The notes: generated by a model not told the origin, from the letters alone. Positions 11,160 to 21,129 are shown, counted from the stretch's first letter. The stretch: 64,000 nucleotides of DNA from Emiliania huxleyi CCMP1516 (GCF_000372725.1 NW_005197803.1:545831-609830), one strand, 5' to 3'. Numbers and translations are program-made.

Positions 11160-11815
11160 CTTAAAAAATCCCTGTGTGGTGGCGGCGTGCCGTTCTCCCA
11201 TCCCTCCCTCGGGTTGTCTTTTTTCTTTCTTTCTTTTACCCACTTGTACCCTTGCCCCCCCTCGCATATCTCAACGCCCGGGACACGGGCAGGAGCCATA
11301 CATCGTTTCACAAAGTGCAAGCACTGGCCCGGTGCGGTGGGTGAGCAACCTGCACCACGGCACCGAGATCGATCGAGGCAGGTGACTGTGGCTGCAGGAG
11401 AGTACCATCCGCATCAGTTTACTATGATGCATATGGGTAGTACCTATCTGTAGGGTAGAGGAGGCAGGAGGGGGAGAGGGGGAGAGAAAGTAGGTAGGGG
11501 GTGCCGTTTGTTTCCGGTTGGGGCCCGCCGCGGGGGCTTCCTTCGGAAAACTCTTTGCACCGTTTGGCATGAGCCATGAAGACTGCCATGGTGCATGGAG
11601 GTCCACGCTCTTTGTGTAAGAGTTCTACACAATCTACACCGTACAAAAAGTAGAAAATAAACACCGCTCCCACCGCCTGTGCTCAAATCTGAAGTATTCG
11701 GTGCATGTGAGAGAAAAGCTACGTTACGCACGCGTTCCGTACCTCGAAGAGCGTGTGTTGCGGCGGCGGCGCGCACAGGGTCGACATCCCCAGAAGAAAA
11801 TCGAACCGCTATCCG
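11160..11815. other. no gene seen; scattered repeat fragments
   Basis: The stretch holds a (TTTC)n tract at about 11215-11240 next to CATCCCTCCCTC. In reverse complement this matches the GAAA-CAGACAACCC-GGGAGGGATGG units at 19327 and 19400. The rest has no coding pattern that I trust. Confidence 0.6.
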
Positions 11816-11821
11816 AAGATA

Positions 11822-13177
11822 TCAACATGGATAGGAGCAACATGCCGAGTCAAATGCACAGCGTATGAAACCGCAAATCTTGCATCCTACAGAAGCGATC
11901 CGAGCTGCCGGCATCATTTCCTTGGAATCTTGATTGCTGCCTGTCCCGTTGCCGGGGTTGCCCTTGATCGCCAGCCACGGGATGTTGTACTTTGCGCTTT
12001 TAGCGGCATTCATGGCCGTGTTGACGGCGCCTTGGCCCTGCAGAAACGGAGACTGGCCATACTGCGCAACGTCGAGGTTGTTGTAATCCCCATCCCCGCA
12101 GATGTACAAGTCAGAGTTGTTGGAGACGTAGGTGCGCGAATCGTTTAGCCAGCTGCTGCTCAGCGTGATCATCCTCTCAAAAGAGTACGATTCGGAGCCG
12201 TTCGCCGGCTGATGAAACACTTGAATGGTGGCGCCATAATAGGTCAAGGTGGCATTGAGACCTTCCAGCCGTTCTTTGATGCCTTGGTTCAACTTCTCGA
12301 CTCTGCCCCAGTACACGCCAAAGTGAAGCCCTGCAGCATTCACCTCCTCCGGCAGCTTGCGGCCAAGAATGACGTCCGCGTCTTCACCGAGGACAGCGAG
12401 GCCGCACGTTTGGCCAATGGCGGCGTTGTTCGAGCCGACGTAGAGGTACACGTCCTCGTTGTGGTATGTGTCTGTGTTGGTCGTGACGACCGGGAGGCGT
12501 GGCGTGCAGCCCTTGATGGCCGCATCGATAGCCGTGTACTCGGCTGTGCCTTCATCGTGGGGAATTGTGACAACGACGGCGTCCGAAGAATTGCAGGCCG
12601 CTGCAATGGTTTCGGCAGCGAGTGGCCCGTTGAAGCCGACTGGGCGCCACTCGAGCACTGCGCTGCCTTGCGCCGCGAGCTCAGCACCAGCCTTCCACGT
12701 GCCCCAAAACGACGCCGTATCGTTCAACGCGTGCGTGATCACGGAGACAGTCGGTTGCCACGGACAGACTGGCTCAGGTAGGCTCGCGAACAAGGCGCGC
12801 CGGGCTGGCAGCGCAGCCGCCTGTGCAGCACGGGCGGGGGGTACGGGCGAGTGCGCACAGGGCGGCACCTTGAGCGTGTGCGCGAGCGGCACCTTGCGCG
12901 CTGGGAGCTCGGAGTTCGCAGCAGCCAGCTCGGACTTGACTGCGGCCAGCTCGGATGCCGCTGCAGCCAGCTTGAAGTTTTCAGCCAACGTGCTGTCGAG
13001 GCTGCGCTGGAGTCGGTCGAGCTGAACTTTGAGTGTGGCGATTGTGTCTGCCTCGCTAAAGGTGTCGACGTTCGTCGTGGAGAGGGCCTGCGCTCCGGAG
13101 ACGAGCACGGCCGCCAGCATGGCCCAGGCGGGGCGACGGATCGCTCCGAGAGCGGGCGTAGCACCGAGCACGAACAT
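11822..13177 (-). CDS. secreted periplasmic-binding-protein-like (sugar-binding type) protein
   Basis: Starting at the Met at 13177, the product of about 450 residues has a signal peptide (MLAAVLVSGAQALS) and a short coiled-coil of Glu/Leu/Ala repeats. From about residue 145 it has a type I periplasmic-binding fold: VSVITHALNDTASFWGTWKA, then SSDAVVVTIPHDEGTAEYTA, VVTTNTDTYHNED and LHFGVYWGRVEKLNQGIKER. This resembles RbsB-like sugar-binding proteins, which some algae encode as secreted or membrane-bound receptors. The C-terminal lobe ends abruptly after AIKGNPGNGTGSNQDS, and the last 25 residues look non-homologous. A 3' exon may be missing from the model or the gene may be truncated. The upstream open frame runs into a family C repeat, so the first Met of the frame was not used. 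Confidence 0.7.
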   Translation of the reverse strand: MFVLGATPALGAIRRPAWAMLAAVLVSGAQALSTTNVDTFSEADTIATLKVQLDRLQRSLDSTLAENFKLAAAASELAAVKSELAAANSELPARKVPLAHTLKVPPCAHSPVPPARAAQAAALPARRALFASLPEPVCPWQPTVSVITHALNDTASFWGTWKAGAELAAQGSAVLEWRPVGFNGPLAAETIAAACNSSDAVVVTIPHDEGTAEYTAIDAAIKGCTPRLPVVTTNTDTYHNEDVYLYVGSNNAAIGQTCGLAVLGEDADVILGRKLPEEVNAAGLHFGVYWGRVEKLNQGIKERLEGLNATLTYYGATIQVFHQPANGSESYSFERMITLSSSWLNDSRTYVSNNSDLYICGDGDYNNLDVAQYGQSPFLQGQGAVNTAMNAAKSAKYNIPWLAIKGNPGNGTGSNQDSKEMMPAARIASVGCKICGFIRCAFDSACCSYPC

Positions 13178-13229
13178 GACAGCCTCCCTGGGGGGGGGGT
13201 GAGAATTGAAGAAAAACGCCACGTTTGTA

Positions 13230-13330
13230 GATCGTAAAATTCTAGTGCCAGTGCGCGCCAGTCCCTGTGCTGTGGCCGTGGGAATTCTTTTGCTCGCACG
13301 ACACTGGAGCGTTGTAAATTCTTTTGCTCG
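13230..13330. repeat. repeat family C copy, promoter-proximal
   Basis: It contains CTAGTGCCAGTGCGCGCCAG, then a diverged GTGGCCGTGGGAATTCTTTTG and GCACGACACTGG. It starts about 55 bp upstream of the start codon of the periplasmic-binding-like gene and about 120 bp upstream of the + strand start at 13448, so it lies within a divergent promoter interval. Confidence 0.75.
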
Positions 13331-13447
13331 GCCTTGTCCGACGGCGAACCGCCCCGCCGCCTCTCTCTCGCTCGCGCTGCCTAACCGTTCGCCATATCCC
13401 ACCACTATCCCACAGCCAACGCACGCACGCACTCCTCAGCACGCTAG

Positions 13448-13972
13448 ATGGCAGTCAGTAGTAGCAGGGACGACGACGAGGCGTGGGCGAGGGCGGCCAG
13501 GAGCGCTCTCACCGGCCTCCCTCCGTTGCCGCCCGCCATCGCCGCCGCCAGCAGCCTCGGCGGTGCTGGTGGCGGCCTAGGCGGCGGCATCGGCTCCGGC
13601 GGCCGCTGCCCGCCGTGGCTCCACCCGTGCTTCTCCGACCTGCTCGGCAGCTACGGCGCTCCGGCCGCCGCCGGCGCGGCGGCCGCGCCGCTCGACGTGC
13701 CTCTCCGCTTCCTGCACAGCTTGCTCGAGGCGCTGCACGCCCACTGCGCCCTCCCGGCGGGAGAGCACTCGGCGGCGGTCGTGGAGGCCATCGAGGCGCT
13801 CAAGAATGGTGCCGATCTCGCACCTGTCGGAGGCTCTGGCGACTCGCCCCGCCGCCTGCTCGACTTCCTCTCCCGCCTCACCGAGTTCCTCTCCCGCAAG
13901 GACGCACTCGGTCTGCCCCAAGAGATGCCCACTCTGGACAGACGGGCGGGGACTCGACTTTTTCCCCACTGA
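13448..13972 (+). CDS. hypothetical protein, 174 residues
   Basis: The frame opens with an acidic N-terminus (DDDEAWARAARSALTGL), a Gly-rich linker and a helical region (LRFLHSLLEALHAHCALPAG, AAVVEAIEALKNG, RRLLDFLSRLTEFLSRKDAL). The hydrophobic periodicity suggests a genuine helical domain up to about residue 160. The last 15 residues (TLDRRAGTRLFPH) run into tandem CACTCGGGCAAC-type repeats and look like read-through, so a donor site or truncation probably lies near 13915. I do not recognise the family. It is divergent from the periplasmic-binding-like gene. Confidence 0.5.
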   Translation: MAVSSSRDDDEAWARAARSALTGLPPLPPAIAAASSLGGAGGGLGGGIGSGGRCPPWLHPCFSDLLGSYGAPAAAGAAAAPLDVPLRFLHSLLEALHAHCALPAGEHSAAVVEAIEALKNGADLAPVGGSGDSPRRLLDFLSRLTEFLSRKDALGLPQEMPTLDRRAGTRLFPH

Positions 13973-14960
13973 CCACTCGGGCAACTTTTACCAAATGCCA
14001 AAGTTGCACTTTACCATTCGGGCAACTCCGATTGCATTTTACCACTCGGGCAAACTCGATGAAACGGGCGGACGGAAAACGCGTTTGCGGTCGCTCGCCG
14101 GAGAGCTATGCATGAAGTGGCCGGCGCGCCACCGCAGCTCACCGATGGAGCTTGCGAAGCGGCTCAATCCACTGGCGCAGCAGCATTGCGACCCATTCTC
14201 CAAGCACGGCCTCTGGCGTTGCGACTGCACAGAGAGCGAGCAATAGTCGCCAAAGACACTGATATGTGTGCAGCGGATCTCCATGGCGGTTGCGCCCAGC
14301 GAAGGGACAACCGCAGGCCTCGGATGCTCGCCCGGATGCGGACCCACTGTGCGAGTTGCAGCCCCGGAGGTGGCCGACCCAGCTCACCCCAGAGAGGTCA
14401 GGCATAAAAGGGGGGTGTTTTTCCGTCCGTCCGTCAATCTTGCGCTACTATGTGTATAACCAACCACGATCGATGCGAGGACGCAAGTCCACACCAAACT
14501 CGGCCATTCCAACGGCCAGACCGCTCGCTTAAGGCTGATTGGCTAGACGAGCGGTCTACCTCCGACGGGGCGCCACGGGGCGGTCTGGATCACGGGGGAT
14601 GACATCCTGCCTCCCGGCATGCCGGGAGGAGGTGGTTGCTCCCGCCGGACCCCCCCCTCCACCACCCTCGCCCAGGGATCTACAACGCTGTCTCAAGGTC
14701 CGACCTGTGGGCTCTGCCTGTGCGCTCGGCACCGGGCACCGCCTCGGTCGGTATACAAAATGCGCCTGCGGGCGGACCCTTACAGTATACAGACCACACA
14801 CAGATCACCTACAGGTCAGTCGGAGGATGGCTGCACTGACTGGCTGGAATATCCAAAATGGCGCGTGCTGGGAGGGCGGAGTGGGCAAGGGGGGACCCCA
14901 GTGCCTCGCCAGTTTCCAGGTGGGACGGCCGACGCAATACACCGTCCACATGCATTGATG
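13973..14960. other. no confident gene; short tandem repeat at its start
   Basis: The first part carries imperfect repeats of ACTCGGGCAAC...TTTACC (13973-14055). A + strand segment reading MELAKRLNPLAQQHCDPFSK (about 14145-14204) has plausible composition but no partner exons. Nothing else in the interval is supported. Confidence 0.4.
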
Positions 14961-14964
14961 ACAC

Positions 14965-15520
14965 ATGACAGCCGGTGTCCTCCGCGCTCGCCGTCTGCCG
15001 ACCTTTCGCATTTTGCGCCGCGTGTACCGCGCGTACACGCAGGACCCGCACGCCGCACTGGGCGTCCGCCGCGGCGCTTCGCTTGCTGAGGTCAAGCGGC
15101 GCTACCGGGAGCTCGCCAAGCTGCACCACCCTGATCGTAACCCGGCAGACCGCGAGGGCGCGGAGCAGCGCTTCAAGGCCGTGAGCCACGCCTACGTTCA
15201 ACTGCTTGGGTGCCGGGTCTCTGGCGTCGATGTAGACGACGACGCGCCGAGCTACTCGCCATTCACCCTCGGCGACGCTGAGCAGCTTTTCCGTGAACTC
15301 TTCCGAGATAATGCGCGCTCGCTCACCAACCTGTGGAGATCCGACTGTCACAGCCGACCGGCACTCTCGGATAACACGAACTCTTCACACGCGACCCTTG
15401 AATTAGGCGCTCCGCGAGGAGCGACGACTCGAGAATGAGCAGGCGCTCGAGAAGCTGCTCAGTTCCCGCCCCGGCGTGCTCGAAGACACCACTCGGCACC
15501 CTGCAGGCGGAGACACATGA
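14965..15520 (+). CDS. J-domain (DnaJ-like) co-chaperone
   Basis: The product is about 153 residues from two exons, 14965-15312 and 15407-15520. The N-terminus is Arg-rich (RARRLPTFRILRRVYRAY) and resembles a mitochondrial presequence. The J domain follows (residues about 25-85) with DPHAALGVRRGASLAEVKRR, the invariant HPD at 55-57 and the helix RFKAVSHAYVQLLG. A linker with SPFTLGDAEQLFRELFRDN leads into a basic/acidic helix (LREERRLENEQALEKLL) read in another frame. The 94-bp intron that joins them needs a GCGCGC donor and a TTAG acceptor; no in-phase GT donor lies after the linker. J proteins stimulate Hsp70 ATPase; the partner here would be organellar Hsp70 if the presequence is real. Confidence 0.8.
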
Positions 15521-15880
15521 ACAGAGAAGAAAAGGTGAACCTGCTTCTCGTGCGTAATGTTGGACAATGATTTCGGCAGGAGACAGAGTGAAAGAGCGTC
15601 CACGCGCACCCCACGGCTCGTACATATAGAGACGAGTGGACGGCCGCGGCAGGCCCGCAAGCACCAAGCAGGCGAGCACTCTATGCAGCCTCTCAACAGA
15701 ACCGCTTCAGACACCTTTGTAGCCGCTGTTGCTGTTGCTGCTGGCGACCAGAGTGTGGCCCTCCCTCACCGCCTGCTGTATCGCCTCGGCACCAGCGGCA
15801 GAGGTGGGCGGCGGTGGTGGCGGCGGCGCGGTGAGATCGCTGGTGTCCCTTCCCGCCTCCCTGCGGGCGTAGAAGTTTTA

Positions 15881-16108
15881 GCTTACTGGGAGAAAAGGGA
15901 GAGGGGGTTGTGCTCTCTAGGCCCCTAAGGGCCCTACGCGCGGCGTGAGAGCTCGGAAGCTTTGCACGGCGATCGAGGATGGCGCGGTTCACCCCCTTCA
16001 CCGAAGCGATGGAGATGCGTTCCGCGTGGTGGTGACACAAACGAGAGGCGGGAGTGGGGAGGGTACGCGGTGTCAAGTACTGGGAGAAGGGATCAATGTA
16101 CGTACTTT

Positions 16109-16188
<80 letters not shown>

Positions 16189-16400
16189 GTAGTACTTTTG
16201 GCTTACTGGGAGAGAAGGGAGAGGGGGTTGTGTTCTCTAGGCCCCTAAGGGCCCTACGCGCGGCGTGAGAGCTCGGAAGCGAGCTTTGCACGGCGATCGA
16301 GGATGGCGCGGTTCACCCCCTTCACCGAAGCGATGGAGATGCGTTCCGCGTGGTGTGACACAAATGAGAGGCGGGAGTGGGGAGGGTACGCGGTGCGGTC
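15881..16400. repeat. 190-bp direct duplication flanking a (CT)n microsatellite
   Basis: The segment 15883-16066 is repeated at 16206-16395 with near identity, including GCTTACTGGGAG, GGCCCCTAAGGGCCCTACGC and GATCGAGGATGGCGCGG. About 75 bp of pure CT (16110-16185) lies between the copies. On the minus strand both copies encode the same short peptide with ISIASVKGVNRAILDRRAKL, so part of an exon may have been duplicated. Confidence 0.85.
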
Positions 16401-16500
16401 AACGCCCGAGCGTTGAGCCTTGCGCGCAAGGCGGTTGATCTTTGCAACTGCAGGCGGCGAGAAGCCGCCGCCGAATGTCTCGTGGAGAAGCAGCAGCTGT
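16396..16500 (-). other. possible minus-strand exon
   Basis: The minus-strand frame reads LLLLHETFGGGFSPPAVAK followed by INRLARKAQRSG. Its residue pattern looks coding, and it continues into the duplicated 16.2-16.4 kb segment. No start, splice partner or family could be assigned. Confidence 0.2.
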
Positions 16501-16767
16501 CGTAGTGGAGGCGAGGCTCCTTCGAACCCCGTCGTGCGTCGCCCGGCCCGCCATTGTTGTCTGACTCTGTTTCGTCGTCGGAGCGGTCGGACCGGGCGCG
16601 GGTGTTGGCGTTTCCAGGCATGGCGTAGATGGCAACGCTGAAGATGTGCCACGGGCCTGGAGAGGCGCCGCCCTGCGCGGGCATGTGCTCGGGGCGTGCG
16701 AGGGCGCCTGCCTGCGTAGGCGAGGCTGCCGTCGCGGAGCGAGTGACGGGTAATCGTGGCCGTGGCC

Positions 16768-17032
16768 AAGAAAGATCAAATATTAAGGGCTCTATTTTGC
16801 CTACCGCGAAAAACTCGACGGTTTTGGGCGTTTCAGAGCACGCTGAATCGATTGGCTTAGCTATAATTCTCGCCAGCCCCTTCCTTTCATAATTATTGAC
16901 TCAAAACTCGATGATCGCGCGACTTTGGAGCCGTTATAGCTAAGCCAAAACGTTCCTCTCGAAAAATTGACTTAGGAAGCCGCAAACGGCAGCTTCTGAA
17001 AGCCTCACCGGCGCTTATTATTTGATCTTCTC
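16768..17032. repeat. AT-richer element with nested inverted repeats (MITE-like)
   Basis: A perfect 15-bp inverted repeat, TTGGCTTAGCTATAA at 16852-16866 and its complement at 16934-16948, lies inside an outer imperfect pair (AAGATCAAATATTAA at 16771 and TTATTATTTGATCTT at 17017). The segment is clearly less GC-rich than its surroundings, which suggests insertion of foreign or mobile sequence. No coding frame is present. Confidence 0.65.
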
Positions 17033-17210
17033 CAAAACTAGGCCTGCGGCCAAAATTTTCTAAAGGCCGCTGCGCGGCCAGCGCGATGCGCAACCAGACA
17101 GCGACCGACAGTCAGCAGCAGACTGTGACGATTGGCGGCCTCGCGCCCTCAGTCAACCTCCTCTACCAACTCCCCTGCCCAGCCCATATGCCTCATCCAC
17201 GGTGGCGCAA

Positions 17211-17884
17211 TCACTCGCGCAGGGAGAGAGAGAAAGTCGGCGATCTGCGCCGTGCAGATGAGCTCCGCCTCGTCTGCGTCGAGGACGCCCATCGCAGGGC
17301 TGTCATAGCGCCATTGCATATGACGTACTGCATGTTGTTCATTACTTCGCAGGTGCCAAAGTCGAGGATAATCTCACTCAGCGATGGCGAAGGCTGCACT
17401 CCCGGCCGGCGGTAGGAGGGATGAAGGTTAATGTACTTCGCAGTGTACGGTGCCTTCCGGCGCGAACAGTGCCCGGGACGAAAGAGGAGGCGACGTCTCC
17501 CTCGTCCATGGACGGTGTAGCCAGCTTGAGAGACGGGAACGAACGGCGGTGAATCGCCGACAGCGGCGCCTTCATTCTTTTCCAGTGAATCGCCGGCGGG
17601 TGCCCTGAGCGTTGTATCTGTCGGCCAGTTGCCGCACCGCCGGCAGCAGCTCCGCAGCAGCCGCCCAGATGGCGGCGGTTAGGACAGGAGCGAAGCCGCG
17701 TGGACACGGCTGAGCGACGCCGTGCGTCTCGTTTGGATGCTGCAGGCATGCCGGGCAGCGCGCGTGCTCCATACCGCGTCGGGCGCCCGCCGAAATCTTC
17801 GATTTCTTTCGCGTAGGGGACCAAAAAACCTGAAAATTTTCTTCGCCTGCGGCGGGCAATTAATTTCGATACTTTCGCTTTCAC
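17211..17884 (-). other. candidate minus-strand exons, unrecognised
   Basis: Two stretches have coding-like composition on the minus strand. One, near 17580-17790, contains CPACLQHPNETHG and LTAAIWAAAAELLPAVRQLA. The other, near 17300-17395, contains LSEIILDFGTCEVMNNMQYV. They are in different frames and no clean splice pair was found. They may be exons of one gene or decayed sequence. Confidence 0.25.
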
Positions 17885-18049
17885 AGCTCTTTCACACGAC
17901 TTTATCCGTCACTCGCTCCGCGACGTAATCGATGTGGGCACCGGCGCTGTCGAGTTGCAGTCGGGCGAGGGGTTGGGCGACTGCGCGGGTGGTGGCGGCG
18001 CTCGGCGTGAGCGTGGCCGGGCCCTGTGGGCACCCTAGCTAAGTGCCTG

Positions 18050-18518
18050 GGCACCGCTGGCGGAGCCTGGCAGGGGCACCCCCTGGGTGGGGGCCGGCGA
18101 TTCCCATGCCGGCTCTCCGCCACAACCCCCGCCGGGAGGGAATCCCTGCTCACAGAAAAGGGCTCCGAGCCCTGTCTCGCGCACGCCCCGGTTCTTGCCG
18201 TAGTTCCTCTTCGGTCGCCTAGCCCCGGCGCCGTCTGTCGGACGCCTGCGTGTCACGAGTGCGAGCCGCTCGCGGTTCGTACGCCCGCTTGCGGGTTCGA
18301 GTGGCGGGCCACCCCGCTCGCGGGATGGCTTAGCGCGGGTTCGAGCCGTCACACATTGGCTGCCGGGGTGTGCCGAGGGGGGGCTGGGTGGGCGGTAAGC
18401 CGTCATTGCCCGGCGCTGCTTGCAGCGCTCTGGGTGGTAGTGGCGGCGCTCCAAGAGTGGTGCTCTTGGGAAGAGGTTCCTCCTTTCCGCTCCCCCCCCC
18501 GCAAGGCGCGAGACACAC
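18050..18518 (+). mobile_element. retroelement tail, repeat family A copy 2
   Basis: It matches 2060-2540 over almost its whole length, sharing GGCAGGGGCACCCCCTGG, the AATCCCTGCTCACAG block and the GGTTCGAG pair. It has an internal deletion relative to copy 1: the roughly 50 bp after CTCGCGCACGCCCC are missing. It carries no RNase H part, so it is shorter at the 5' side. Confidence 0.85.
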
Positions 18519-18600
18519 GGGAGTCGCTTAGGCGGCTCCCGTGGTGTACCTGTGTTAGTGCCAGTGCGCGCCAGTCCCGTGCCCAGTGTCGTGCGAGGCG
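18519..18600 (+). repeat. repeat family C, well-preserved copy
   Basis: It reads GGGAGTCGCTTAGGCGGCTC, then CCGTGGTGTACCTGTGTTAG and TGCCAGTGCGCGCCAGTCCC. The same order occurs on the minus strand at 28062-28140. It directly abuts the end of the family A tail, so one element may have inserted into or next to the other. Confidence 0.85.
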
Positions 18601-18639
18601 TCTTAAAATTCTTTCCACCATATCTTTTCCTTCGCACAA

Positions 18640-18838
18640 AATTCTTCGGCAGGCGGCGGACCAGCTGAGTAACAAACTTTCGCACGCTCAGCACCTCGAT
18701 GAGGTCACATGGACCACCAAGAACTGGCACGGGCTGCAGATGCAGCGCTTGTCTGTCGTTCTCCACACCGCCGTGGCGTGGCAGACGGTGAACGAGCTAG
18801 CGTGCGGGGACAGCGGCATTGTGCACGGACGGTGCTAA
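18640..18838 (+). other. short coding-like fragment
   Basis: The frame reads AADQLSNKLSHAQHLDEVTW, then TTKNWHGLQMQRLSVVLHTA and ends at a TAA at 18836. Residue use is unlike the simple-repeat frames around it and looks like a terminal exon. No start, donor or family was found. Confidence 0.3.
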
Positions 18839-18864
18839 GTGCATTGCCGTTCTTAACGGAGGCA

Positions 18865-18925
18865 GCTCCGGTGGTGTGCCTGTGATAGTACTAGCACGCG
18901 CCAGTTCGCACCTGTGTCGAGCCTG
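18865..18925 (+). repeat. repeat family C, diverged copy
   Basis: It contains CAGCTCCGGTGGTGTGCCTG, then TGATAGTACTAGCACGCGCC, which differs from the family core by several substitutions. It lies about 350 bp after the better-preserved copy. Confidence 0.7.
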
Positions 18926-19164
18926 TCTGCTGTGAGAGAGAGTTGTTTTGTTTAAATTCTTTCCTTCTACTTTTTTCTTGCACGTTGCACCATATGTGTG
19001 TATGCATACATACACACATATGTGCGGTTCTTGCCGTAGTTCCTCTTCGGTCGCCTAGCCCCGGCGCGCTCTGTCTTTGTTCTTTTTTGAGCTAAACTTC
19101 GATGTTAATAGAAACAAGCGAAGGCACACACAACATGACGCCAAACACACGATTGCACGCACCG

Positions 19165-19285
19165 CACCGCACCCAGCACGCACTTGGAGCACTTGGAGTG
19201 CAGTCATTAACCTCACATCCAGGGCCAGGGAGCTTAGAAGCGCACCCAGCGAGCCGGATGATCGGCATCGGGCTACGGGCTAGAG
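19165..19285 (+). repeat. dispersed repeat family B, copy 2
   Basis: It is the partner of 5045-5165, sharing GCACTTGGAGCACTTG, CCTCACATCC, CAGGGCCAGG and GATGATCGGCATCGGG. A short piece of the family A tail (GGTTCTTGCCGTAGTTCCTC, 19024-19043) lies just upstream. Confidence 0.7.
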
Positions 19286-19319
19286 AGCCCTAAGTAAACA
19301 CGGGTCCCCGAGGGTTGGC

Positions 19320-19445
19320 TCTGCGCTCCGAAAAGAAAGAAAGAAAGAAAACAGACAACCCAAGGGAGGGATGGCTCTGCGCTCCGGGTTTCCCCTAAAA
19401 GAAAGAAAGAAAGAAAACAGACAACCCAAGGGAGGGATGGGAGGG
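19320..19445 (+). repeat. tandem GAAA-CAGACAACCC unit
   Basis: Two units of about 70 bp each read (GAAA)n, CAGACAACCCAAGGGAGG and GATGG, separated by CTCTGCGCTCCG. Related sequence appears at 20228-20265 on the same strand and at 11196-11243 in reverse. It lies about 70 bp before the WW-FHA gene. Confidence 0.8.
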
Positions 19446-19516
19446 TTTCCCGAATGCTTTTTTTCTTGTTAGGCTGGCGCGCAGCGTTGCACGCTGCACC
19501 ATATCTGTGTACACAT

Positions 19517-20227
19517 ATGCGGCGCCTCGCTCTCGCCCTGGCGGCCCTACCTCACGCCGCAGCCTTCGCGCTTTCGTCGCCAGCAGTGCTGAAGTCGCCG
19601 CTCGATGGCCGCCTCTCGCGCGCAAGGCCGCTCTTTGTGCAGGAGCAGGGCTATGCGCAGGATCTGCCGACCGGGTGGAGCGCTGCTTACGCCGAGGACG
19701 GAGCGCTCTATTACGTCAACGAGCAGACGGGCGAGTCTCAGTGGGAGGCGCCGCTACCTCAGAGCTACGGCGTGGCCCTGTGGCGGCTCGTTCCCTTCGC
19801 CGGGGTGTACGATGAGTACGCGCTCGGCGCCGGCGAGCAGCAGGTGCTCGGCCGCTTCGACATGATGGCGCAGTCGCCGTACGTGTCTCGGCGACAGTGC
19901 GTCGTTCAGGTCTCCGCCGACGGAGTCGCCACCATGACCACGACCGGGAAGCCCGCCACAGTCTGTCGCCGGTGGGGCTCCGAGTGGTACTGGTTTCGGC
20001 GCGACACCGGGCGGCGGTACCGGACGCCGCTCACGCAGACCGAGCCGCACATCCTGGTCGACGGCGAGCAGATCAGCCTGGACTGCCACAACCCAGAGGC
20101 GGCCATCTACACGGTCGTCTGCTGCCAGGAGGCGGGCGGCGCGAGCGCAGGCGGCGGCGGCGGGGTGGAGTACAGCGACGACGGGTGCTGGATGTGGAAC
20201 GGGGTGGAGTGGGTGCCCACGGCGTAA
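19517..20227 (+). CDS. plastid-targeted WW-FHA domain protein
   Basis: The 236-residue product begins MRRLALALAALPHAAAFALS. This is a signal peptide with an AxAF-type cleavage motif, as used for import into complex plastids. A WW domain follows (residues 50-80: LPTGWSAAYAEDGALYYVNE, then QWEAPLP, with W54, W76 and P79). Next comes an FHA-like beta-sandwich (about 88-185: VLGRFDMMAQSPYVSRRQC, then ILVDGEQISLD). A Gly linker and a Trp-rich tail (DDGCWMWNGVEWVPTA) end the protein. WW domains bind Pro-rich peptides and FHA domains bind phosphothreonine, so an adaptor role is expected. The pairing in a plastid protein is unusual. The Met at 19517 is chosen over the upstream frame because it starts the signal peptide. 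Confidence 0.8.
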   Translation: MRRLALALAALPHAAAFALSSPAVLKSPLDGRLSRARPLFVQEQGYAQDLPTGWSAAYAEDGALYYVNEQTGESQWEAPLPQSYGVALWRLVPFAGVYDEYALGAGEQQVLGRFDMMAQSPYVSRRQCVVQVSADGVATMTTTGKPATVCRRWGSEWYWFRRDTGRRYRTPLTQTEPHILVDGEQISLDCHNPEAAIYTVVCCQEAGGASAGGGGGVEYSDDGCWMWNGVEWVPTA

Positions 20228-21129
20228 GAAAGAAAGAAAAGAAAGAAAAACAGACAAACCGCCAGACAGGAGGAGGACAGTCGTGGCCGAGGCGGCGACG
20301 GGAGCGGTGCAGAGGTGGATCCAGCTCAATGATGAGGCTACGGCGCGCATAATGAAGAGAGAGGAACACATCGAGTGGCTGAGGAAGCTCTTCGCTGGGT
20401 GGAAGGAGGCCCGGCCAGCCTTGAGGGAGTCGCGGATGAGGAGGGATAATGGAGGCAACGCAGGGACGGGCCAACAGCCAGAGGGACGAACGAGGGCCGC
20501 GACGGCGGCTCAAGCGGGAGGGAGCGGAGACGGTGGGCAGAGAGCGAAGTGGGTGAGACTGATGATGCTCCTTCGACTTAGGGAGCGGTTCAGATGCTGG
20601 GCGGGCTTCAGGCTGGTGCTCACGCGAAAAGGAATCGACGCGATGTGCAAAGCATACAACAAGAGGAGAAAGAAGAGGACGGACATCAGTGATGACGAGG
20701 CAGAAACTAGCGCAGACGAGAGCAGGGCAGACCCGGGGACTGGGGAGCCGGAGCAGACGGCATCGGCCGCCGAGGGAACGTTGGGAAGAGGCACGAGGAG
20801 GGCGGCGACCTCGACCGACTATGGAGGACCCGTCGCCAGACGACGCAGGGCAGAAGACGGTGAGGCGGAGCAGACGCGCAGGGCGAGACGAGGGAGGGAG
20901 CAGGACTTTGCGGAGATCAGCAGGAGGATGTACGAAGAGATTAGGAGCAGCAGGGACCCGAGGGACCATGTGGAAGACGGCTAGTGCTAGTCCCCCATCG
21001 GGAGGACGACCCCGGCTAGTCGCCGACCACACCCACAAAGAACCCTGCACAAAGATCGCAAGGGCGGGGGCCTGTTCCTTTTTACCCATCTCACAGTAGA
21101 GAGGTGTCCGTTTTTATTTATTTATTTAG
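20228..21129 (+). mobile_element. non-LTR-like retroelement 3' end, family D copy 1
   Basis: A GAAA-rich junction is followed by an open frame from 20283 to 20984 encoding a charged helical protein (WIQLNDEATARIMKREEHIE, then LRERFRCWAGFRLVLTRKG) that ends EDG. A 3' UTR of about 145 bp (GGGAGGACGACCCCGGCTAG to CATCTCACAGTAGAGAGG) ends in TTTTTATTTATTTATTTAG. The UTR recurs at 24165-24327 and 59366-59493, always ending in the ATTT run. A common 3' end with variable 5' ends is the hallmark of target-primed retroelements. No reverse transcriptase remains in this copy. Confidence 0.75.
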
